Source: JAAYWY01 sp050945275 (GTDB lineage Bacteria > Bacillota > DTU030 > DUMP01). Taken from it: DNA of 5,864 nt. The stretch is taken from contig JBMNSQ010000107.1 in assembly GCA_050945275.1 (NCBI GenBank), forward strand, positions 1 through 5,864. The letters are read 5' to 3'. Below the pieces are notes generated by a model that was not told the origin of the DNA, searched no databases, and worked only from the letters and a program-made list of their open reading frames with translations. Below, in pieces: positions 1 to 5,398 of this stretch. Made by a program: the position numbers and the translations under genes. Every line of letters starts with the position of its first letter. The first letter of the stretch is position 1.

Positions 1-3000
1 CATGGTTCTATTAGTCATAGAAAAGGGTTCCGATGGTTTCCCTTTTGCTTCTGGCTCTTCTGGCTTTGGTTTCTCTGCCTCGATAGCAGTTCCCCGCTCG
101 GCTTTTGCGGTGGCGGTTTTGCCGGTAGGGACAATCTCTGCCGCTTCTTCCTTATCAATAACAACCATCCGGGTATTAACCCCTGTTGGCCGTTCACTTG
201 ACTTAAATGCGCCCTCTGGCAGCTTTTCACTTTCTCCGCCAATCTCGTCCAGCCATTCTCGGAAATCTTTAGACTTCTTATCCCCCCGGAAGAACGGCCC
301 CTCTGACATGATAGAGACTAAACGGCCTCCCGGCTTCAGGAGGTCGTATGCGTGTCTTACATGGTCTATGTCCTGCCCTTTCTCGAAGGGGGGATTCATT
401 ATAATTCGGTCATATTCTCCCTCATGTTCAAGGAAATCATCTCCGACAAGGTTATGCCCTTTTAGTTCAAGCAACTCCCGCAAAATGCTGGCAGACTCAA
501 TGACAGTTAATTTAGCGTTACCGTGTTGTTCTTTGATAACGTCGGCAATATTTCCCTTTCCGGCAGAAGGTTCAAGGACACTCATACCCGATTGTATGTC
601 TGCCTGTTCCAGCATTTTTTCAACGATTGCTTTAGGTGTTGGGAAATATCCGGGGATTTTTGTGCCAATTAAACTGCGTTCTATTTCTTTAATCTTTTTC
701 TCGGTAGGCGTAACCGTTGATTTAACTTCACCAATGCTTGCCAAGTCTTTTTGTGCTTGCTGGAATTTTTCCTGACTGTCAATACCAATACGCAAGAGAC
801 GTTTATAGTCGGCTAAGTCGTCCTCGATATAACGGGTATTATGTCCTCTATCTTTGGCTATTTTAATCAGCAGTTCCGCTGCCTTCAGGTTATTTCCATA
901 TACCTCTATGCTGTGTTCGCTGCCTCTTTGCAGAATTTCAAGTTTTTTCCTTGCTTCTGCACTACCCTTTGCCCCTTTTGTCCATTCAAGCAAATCTCTT
1001 AAATTTGCAAGACGAATATACGGTTTAGGAAAGCTCTGCCGCATAAGCGATTCTACTGCCGCTTTAGTATTAACTTCTTTAAGGCTTTCAGGCAAAGTTC
1101 CTGCTTCCATAGCGTCGGCAATTCCTATTAACTTAGCCTGAATTTTTTCAAGATAGTCTGCTTCTTCCGCCATGCCTGCCGCTATCCTTGCCCTCCGTGC
1201 GGTTACGTTTTGTCTTGCTATAGGAGGATTGCGTTTGGCGTCTATTTGCTTCTGCATGGATTCAGCGGTTTGGCGGATCTTGGCGATTAGCTTGGTATTG
1301 ACGGGCGGTTTTCCTGTTTCTTTCGCAGTCTCCGGCTTGACATCCGCAGGTTTCAAATCCGGATAATCCTTCAGCACTTCGGGAGGAACGGGCTTACCTT
1401 CGGCAAGGGCCTTGCGGACAATGTTTTTATGTTCATAGTCTGCTACAACGTATTCTTTATTTCCAACCTTAACAAGCCTTGCCCCCGCTGGGTCTTTTAA
1501 TAAATCTTCCTTTATTTTGTTGTATAACTGTTTTGCTGTTTCTATCCCATCAGGTAACTCTGTTCTTTGTCCAAGCAATTTTTGTTTTTGCCAATCGCCC
1601 CATATATTGTTCATTATCATACTGATGTCTTGCTTTTGTGTTTTTGCAAATTCAGTTAAAGTCATTTCCCACGGTTCTTTCGCCGGGGCTTCCTTTCCCT
1701 TCTCCGTTATCCCCTCTGGCGTTTCCCCTCTTTCCGCCCGCTTCCCTGCTTCCAGCCTTGCTTTTTTATGCTCCTGCAAGGAGGGGGCTTGTTCTACTGA
1801 TCCGGCAACAGATTTTAGCGCATCGTCTGCCCACTTTTCCCCTTTATGTGCATACGTTTCCGAAAAAGCATCAGCCAGTTTGCCTAAAGATTTATACCCT
1901 GCAACCGCCTTGTTATCTATATTAGCCAGAATATTTTTCCACGCTTTTTTTTCAGCAGCCGAAAAGTTTTTGTAAACTACATGCCCTATTTCATGCAAAA
2001 TAGTATTACGAGGATCATCGGCATCTGCGTTGATCTGAATGGTTTTAGCCTTTAAGTTTATTTTGCCTTGCTCGGACAAGCCGAATTTGTACGGCGGCTC
2101 AATAACAACTCTTTTTATATTGTTTTCCTGTAATGCACTTCTTACGGCAGGGTCAGACACAGCAGCTACAAACTTTGCTTGTTGCCCTTTTGATATAGTA
2201 GAATTGTTTTGTAGCTCAACCCCCTCTATCGGTTTCATTATACCAGTAGGTGCTGTCTCTTCGGGTATTGCTATCTTCTGTTCTCTCATTCCTTCGATAA
2301 ACTCTTTATGGTTTGTGTGAGGTTTATCAAAATGAATCCACGCTTCTCGTATACGATCAGTAAACTCAGGTATTTTTACTAGTTCCGCTGCTTCTTTAAT
2401 GGGAAAACTATGCCTTTGCCCGTTTACATCTTTAAACCTAACAAATATATTGGGGTACTTTTCTGCTATAGCATCAAGATCTGTCTTGGCATTAACCGAC
2501 CTTCTCCATCTATCTATATTAACGCCCATTCTGCTCAAATCAGCGTCTATAGCTTCAATGTTTTCTTCTGTAATTTCTCCCGTAAATGGTGTTATTTCTG
2601 CCGGTGCTACCTCCGATTTGGTAGCCTCTTCCCGTTTGGGAATATCTATTCCCTCCGGCACTTCCCCTCTTTCAACACGCTTCCCTGCTGCCAGCCGCGC
2701 TTTTTTATGCTCCTGCAAGGCAGTTTCCGCCTTATCCAGCGTTTCGCCTATGCCATAGGAAAAGCCGATTCCCTTTTTAGAGACAGTCTGCTTATCCCCG
2801 GCAAGTTCTAATACCTGTTCGTTAAGGCGGGCTTCAAGCCCGGACAAAAGGGATTCGAGTTCTTCTTTCGACTGTCCCTGGATAATAAATTCATCACCGG
2901 ATATACGGTAAGAGTTCTCCGGCAAAGCACCGGCAAGGGTTTTAATCAGCGTATCGCCCGCCCCATGTCCAATATTGTCGTTAACCCATTTAAGATTATC

Positions 3001-5367
3001 AAGGTCAATAATAGCTTGAAAAGGCTGTTTCTCGTCTATCATATAAGCTGCCCTGTTTTTCAAGCCAGTAAGTTCATCCGTAAAGACACGCGCCCTAAGA
3101 TCCCTGATAACCTCGTCCTTTTCTTCCGGGGAAAGCTCGTCTACTTCAGCACGCAGGGCAAGGTTCGTCCTGCGTTCGGCTTCAGAAGTTGTTTCTGCCT
3201 CTACAGCCGCATCATCTTTAAGACCACCTTCAACTATTGCCTCAACATCACCCCAAATATATCTTGCTTCAGGGGTTTCAAGGTTTACATCGGCCACATG
3301 TTGAAGATTAGGCGATATTGTGTATTTAGGCATAGACTGTGCATCAGTAGCCCCGATACGGCTGTTAATGTTTGACCAGTCGGGGTATTTAGAATCAAGC
3401 CTTGCTTCGATAGCTTTTGCCGCCCTTATTGCCCCTTCTTTCGTACCGTCGTAGGGTTCTATTTCTATGCCCAAAAATTGGCCGTCCATGCCTCTTACTT
3501 CCCGGAAAACAATGTTTGGCTTGCGCCATTGGCCCTTCATAGGTTCAGCCGCTTTTACTTCTCTTTCAGCCGCCGCGGGAACCTCTACAGCCGCCTTTTT
3601 CGCCTCGGCAGGGGTAATGCCTTCCCCTTCAGGTTTAATCGTCCCTATAGGGCTTGCAGTAGGTGCGGCACCGCGCATGATAGGCGGCCTCTCGGTAGTT
3701 TTTTGCACGGGTGCTGTTAGCAGACCTCTTATTTCCTGTTTGGCCTCTTCCGGCACTACTGCTTCGATAACACCATTACGTACCATCTCATATCTCGGCA
3801 CGTACCATTCGCCAAGCGGTCGCATTTCATAGATTTGCTGGCCAGTTCCGGGCAGAACCCACACACCCATACCCTTTTTAATTTCCTGGTATCCGTGCTT
3901 AACAGGGTCAAATGTGCCGGCAATAAACACGTGGCCTCGTAAACCGGGAGAAAGATCTGATTTATGAATAGTCCACTTGTATCCTGCCGGGGCTGCAATC
4001 TTTCCGGTCGGATCTTGGCCATAAGTCCAGCCTCTCCTGCCCCATGCCATGCCAGTAAGAGCAAAAAGCACGTCTACACCAGCAAAAAAGAGCATTGTAG
4101 ATAGTATGTCCCCTTGAGCTTGAGCAGCATCAAACTCTTTCGGATTTTTCATAAAGTTAAGCGCCGTTTCCGTAGCCGCTATAGTTGCACCGGTAGCAGC
4201 ACCACCGCCGGCAGCTGACAGTAAATTTACCAGGTTCCATGTAACTTTTCCTTGTCTTACTGCTGCCGGCATAATCCTTAAAATGCCTTCCCTTACCGGC
4301 TTGCCGGCCAGCTCACCAGCTGCCCCAAAAGCAAAAAAGCTGCCAATATCCCCGGCTACTTCTTTAAAAACATCCTGGAAATCAAATTCTTCCGGCACCA
4401 GTGCCGCTTTAAACGCCTGCCTTCCGGCGGAAATCGTGCCCCCTAAGGCAGCACTACCCAGACCCCTTGTAATCGCTTTTCCAGCAACAGACCGGGCAAA
4501 TTTAGGTAAATATCTAACCAATATTTTACCCGTAGAAGCTGCAACCGGTCCGGCAGTAAAAGGAGCGCCGATTGTAGCTGTTACCATAAAAGGCACTAAA
4601 CTCCCTATTGTTTCAAGCATCTGTTCCCCGGCAGTTTCAGGCTTTTTAGCAAATTCTTCAATAATCTGCTCATAAGTTTCCTTTGTTGCCTCATGAATTT
4701 CAGGATCTTCAAGAATAGGTTTATATAAACGTTTTAAAACATAAGGTGCTTGAAGAAACTTACCTAAACCCCTTGCAACAGGCCAAACCGCTTCCTTAAA
4801 CGCATCTATAGCTTCCTTTGCCACTAGCCCGATAGGTTTTTTAACGTAACTCGGCGTAGATATTATTGACGGTTCAGTAGGTATTATTGACGGTTCAACT
4901 GGTGCTGGCGCTCTTTCAGGGATCCTGTAGTATTGCGACGGGTGAGCAACAGAAGCAGCTTCCAATTCCCTGAAGGCACGTACCAGGTCTCCCGCCTTTT
5001 GCGCTGCTGTTTCTTGCATGCCAGGGGAGGGCAACTTTACTGTAGCGGGAGGCTTTGCAATAGCCTTTAGCTGCTCGACAACCCTCTGCTGCTCAGGAGT
5101 AGGAAGAGTTGTTTCCAATGCCCTGAATGACCGCATTAAATCTGCCTGCGGCTGAATGGGCTGAACGGTTGGCCGCATATCAGGCGCAGGAGGCGCAGGA
5201 GCCAGTTGCCTCACCTTGTCCAGCGCAGAGGTATAAGGCATAGGCACAGAAGGAGATTCCTGCCGGGGTGCTGGCATTGACACCCTAGGAGCCGAAGAAA
5301 GGTCAACTATCCCTGGCGGTAACGTCGGTTTCTTTTTTTCTTCTAAGAATTTATAAACGTCTAACAT
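1..5367 (-). CDS. Giant multi-domain polyvalent protein (GGDEF-like, zincin protease, DNA methyltransferase), 3' partial
   Basis: The frame is open for 1789 codons and runs off the left edge, so the C-terminus is missing. Seen in order: Pro-rich N-terminus; hydrophobic Gly/Ala-rich segments (about 250-443); unassigned regions; a GGDEF-family domain (about 758-895, SGDEF at 823-827); a zincin domain (HEIGH at 1125-1129); W-E-M-T and GKPVPPEVL motifs (1233-1338); a class I SAM-dependent methyltransferase (FPTP 1575-1578, EPSAGKG 1599-1605, NPPF 1658-1661). Charged linkers separate the modules. Known of such proteins: phage and plasmid polyvalent proteins are delivered with the DNA and act against host defences; here that role is inference. 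No signal peptide is seen. The Met at 5367 is chosen because it lies 8 bases after GGGAGG, whereas the in-frame Met at 5373 is only 2 bases away. It follows the upstream gene by 31 bases. The coding call is very sure; the overall role is moderately sure. Confidence 0.93.
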   Translation of the reverse strand, partial: MLDVYKFLEEKKKPTLPPGIVDLSSAPRVSMPAPRQESPSVPMPYTSALDKVRQLAPAPPAPDMRPTVQPIQPQADLMRSFRALETTLPTPEQQRVVEQLKAIAKPPATVKLPSPGMQETAAQKAGDLVRAFRELEAASVAHPSQYYRIPERAPAPVEPSIIPTEPSIISTPSYVKKPIGLVAKEAIDAFKEAVWPVARGLGKFLQAPYVLKRLYKPILEDPEIHEATKETYEQIIEEFAKKPETAGEQMLETIGSLVPFMVTATIGAPFTAGPVAASTGKILVRYLPKFARSVAGKAITRGLGSAALGGTISAGRQAFKAALVPEEFDFQDVFKEVAGDIGSFFAFGAAGELAGKPVREGILRIMPAAVRQGKVTWNLVNLLSAAGGGAATGATIAATETALNFMKNPKEFDAAQAQGDILSTMLFFAGVDVLFALTGMAWGRRGWTYGQDPTGKIAAPAGYKWTIHKSDLSPGLRGHVFIAGTFDPVKHGYQEIKKGMGVWVLPGTGQQIYEMRPLGEWYVPRYEMVRNGVIEAVVPEEAKQEIRGLLTAPVQKTTERPPIMRGAAPTASPIGTIKPEGEGITPAEAKKAAVEVPAAAEREVKAAEPMKGQWRKPNIVFREVRGMDGQFLGIEIEPYDGTKEGAIRAAKAIEARLDSKYPDWSNINSRIGATDAQSMPKYTISPNLQHVADVNLETPEARYIWGDVEAIVEGGLKDDAAVEAETTSEAERRTNLALRAEVDELSPEEKDEVIRDLRARVFTDELTGLKNRAAYMIDEKQPFQAIIDLDNLKWVNDNIGHGAGDTLIKTLAGALPENSYRISGDEFIIQGQSKEELESLLSGLEARLNEQVLELAGDKQTVSKKGIGFSYGIGETLDKAETALQEHKKARLAAGKRVERGEVPEGIDIPKREEATKSEVAPAEITPFTGEITEENIEAIDADLSRMGVNIDRWRRSVNAKTDLDAIAEKYPNIFVRFKDVNGQRHSFPIKEAAELVKIPEFTDRIREAWIHFDKPHTNHKEFIEGMREQKIAIPEETAPTGIMKPIEGVELQNNSTISKGQQAKFVAAVSDPAVRSALQENNIKRVVIEPPYKFGLSEQGKINLKAKTIQINADADDPRNTILHEIGHVVYKNFSAAEKKAWKNILANIDNKAVAGYKSLGKLADAFSETYAHKGEKWADDALKSVAGSVEQAPSLQEHKKARLEAGKRAERGETPEGITEKGKEAPAKEPWEMTLTEFAKTQKQDISMIMNNIWGDWQKQKLLGQRTELPDGIETAKQLYNKIKEDLLKDPAGARLVKVGNKEYVVADYEHKNIVRKALAEGKPVPPEVLKDYPDLKPADVKPETAKETGKPPVNTKLIAKIRQTAESMQKQIDAKRNPPIARQNVTARRARIAAGMAEEADYLEKIQAKLIGIADAMEAGTLPESLKEVNTKAAVESLMRQSFPKPYIRLANLRDLLEWTKGAKGSAEARKKLEILQRGSEHSIEVYGNNLKAAELLIKIAKDRGHNTRYIEDDLADYKRLLRIGIDSQEKFQQAQKDLASIGEVKSTVTPTEKKIKEIERSLIGTKIPGYFPTPKAIVEKMLEQADIQSGMSVLEPSAGKGNIADVIKEQHGNAKLTVIESASILRELLELKGHNLVGDDFLEHEGEYDRIIMNPPFEKGQDIDHVRHAYDLLKPGGRLVSIMSEGPFFRGDKKSKDFREWLDEIGGESEKLPEGAFKSSERPTGVNTRMVVIDKEEAAEIVPTGKTATAKAERGTAIEAEKPKPEEPEAKGKPSEPFSMTNRTM
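148..675 (-). other. Domain: N6-adenine-type DNA methyltransferase
   Basis: Residues about 1565-1740 of the giant protein. GYFPTPKAIVEKML (1573-1586) is the motif found just before the SAM-binding fold in many phage adenine methyltransferases. VLEPSAGKGN (1597-1606) is motif I, the SAM-binding loop; VIES is the acidic end of the next strand; and IIMNPPFEKGQ carries the catalytic NPPF (1658-1661). LLKPGGRLVSI follows as the usual later strand. All core residues are intact, so it is probably active on adenine in DNA. In polyvalent proteins such domains are thought to protect the incoming DNA from restriction. There is no obvious target-recognition domain in the visible part; the chain continues into a Lys/Glu/Pro-rich linker and leaves the window. 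Confidence 0.88.
1354..1671 (-). other. Region: W-E-M-T and GKPVPPEVL motif segment (residues 1233-1338)
   Basis: This part of the giant protein starts with PWEMTLTEF (1232-1240) and ends with H1313, then KALAEGKPVPPEVLKDYPDL (1319-1338). I recall the pattern H-x3-V-x-x-A-L-x-x-G-K-P-V-P-x-E-V-L-x-D-Y-P as recurring in phage and plasmid polyvalent proteins, often near methyltransferase or helicase domains, with no settled function that I know of. It supports the polyvalent-protein call. The family resemblance is from memory and was not searched. Confidence 0.5.
1712..1781 (-). repeat. 70-bp direct repeat, copy 2 (after the zincin domain)
   Basis: This copy encodes residues 1197-1219, from LQEHKKARLEAGKR to PEG, placed just after the zincin domain and before the W-E-M-T segment. 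No GGDEF core precedes it, so it looks like an orphan duplicate of the cyclase tail or a shared linker cassette. Identity to copy 1 is 61/70 at the DNA level, including a perfect 20-base block at 1762-1781. Confidence 0.9.
1798..2190 (-). other. Domain: zincin metallopeptidase (HEIGH)
   Basis: Residues about 1060-1190 of the giant protein. The HExxH zinc motif is H1125-E-I-G-H1129, in the context ILHEIGHVVY, preceded by beta-like segments (KTIQINAD at about 1108-1115) as in many zincins. A likely third zinc ligand is E1170 in ADAFSETYA, 41 residues on, which resembles the gluzincin arrangement. A role in cleaving virion proteins or host factors after entry is inference. I cannot assign the exact peptidase family; it does not show the HELGHW-like context I associate with ArdC-type antirestriction peptidases. 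Confidence 0.75.
2651..2720 (-). repeat. 70-bp direct repeat, copy 1 (tail of the GGDEF domain)
   Basis: This copy encodes residues 884-906, from LQEHKKARLAAGKR to PEG. It forms the last helix of the GGDEF-type domain and the linker after it. It matches copy 2 (1712-1781) at 61 of 70 positions by hand alignment without gaps, and similarity ends sharply on the domain side. The offset of 939 bases is a multiple of three, so both copies are read in the same frame. Confidence 0.9.
2683..3096 (-). other. Domain: compact GGDEF-type (diguanylate cyclase-like) domain, SGDEF
   Basis: Residues about 758-895 of the giant protein. FTDELTGLKNR (762-772) matches the domain entry motif. D788, in DLDNLKWVND, is the expected metal-binding Asp. 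N796 and D805 (GHGAGD) match the guanine-binding positions, with the usual 8- and 9-residue spacings. The signature is S823-G-D-E-F827, and Y871-G-I-G followed by D878-K-A-E-T-A-L corresponds to the conserved C-terminal strand and helix. GGDEF domains join two GTP into cyclic di-GMP and normally work as dimers. This one is about 130 residues against the usual 160-170: the stretch between LTGLxNR and DLD is short, and six to seven residues are missing before SGDEF. No RxxD inhibitory site is present. Variant first residues such as Ser are known in some active cyclases, so activity is possible but unproven. Confidence 0.85.
4039..4620 (-). other. Domain region: Gly/Ala-rich hydrophobic segments (residues 250-443)
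   Basis: Within the giant protein, four weakly polar stretches rich in Gly, Ala, Val and Phe occur at about residues 255-285, 340-353, 382-406 and 421-442. The last (TMLFFAGVDVLFALTGMAW, 424-442) looks most like a membrane helix despite one Asp. Similar amphipathic or hydrophobic helical regions occur in internal virion and ejection proteins of phages that must cross or contact a membrane. Whether these segments insert in a membrane or pack as a helical bundle cannot be told from the sequence alone. Confidence 0.5.
4861..4902 (-). repeat. Tandem 21-bp repeat (EPSII heptad) in the N-terminal linker
   Basis: Two adjacent 21-base units at 4861-4881 and 4882-4902 differ at three positions. They encode EPSIIPT-EPSIIST in the giant protein, in the Pro-rich linker before the helical region. 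It is probably a small replication-slippage expansion in flexible linker. Confidence 0.8.
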
Positions 5368-5373
5368 CGACAT

Positions 5374-5381
5374 AGCCTCCC
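5374..5381 (-). promoter_or_regulatory. Ribosome binding site of the giant gene
   Basis: Read on the minus strand the sequence is GGGAGGCT, followed by ATGTCGATG. The GGGAGG core (5376-5381) is 8 bases from the ATG at 5367-5365 and only 2 bases from the ATG at 5373-5371. Normal Shine-Dalgarno spacing therefore favours the second ATG; using the first would only add Met-Ser to the N-terminus. Confidence 0.8.
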
Positions 5382-5398
5382 TATTGGTATATGCCCAG

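Noticed and set aside
15..242. A 75-codon minus-strand open frame near the left edge in a different phase
   Set aside because: It is a shadow of the linker after the methyltransferase domain; the main frame is open on both sides and no frameshift is needed.
2..775. A 257-codon open frame on the plus strand opposite the methyltransferase region
   Set aside because: It is antisense to clear methyltransferase motifs (EPSAGKG, NPPF), its translation is Ser/Phe/Leu-rich without any recognisable motif, and its Met has no ribosome site within the window.
3756..4064. A 102-codon minus-strand open frame in a different phase
   Set aside because: It overlaps the giant gene out of frame, its Arg/Leu-rich product has no motif, and the giant frame is uninterrupted here.
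854..4675. Many other plus-strand open frames of 64-152 codons across the middle of the window
   Set aside because: All lie opposite the continuous minus-strand coding frame and several overlap one another; their translations are low-complexity Ser/Ala/Leu/Phe mixtures typical of the reverse of Lys/Glu/Ala-rich genes, and there is no consistent ribosome site.
5371..5373. The ATG two codons upstream as the start of the giant gene
   Set aside because: It sits only 2 bases after GGGAGG, too close for normal initiation; the ATG at 5365-5367 has 8-base spacing. The difference is only Met-Ser.
5368..5398. Promoter or terminator between the two genes
   Set aside because: The 31-base gap has no hairpin with a T-run and no spaced -35/-10 pair that I can support; it holds only the ribosome site.
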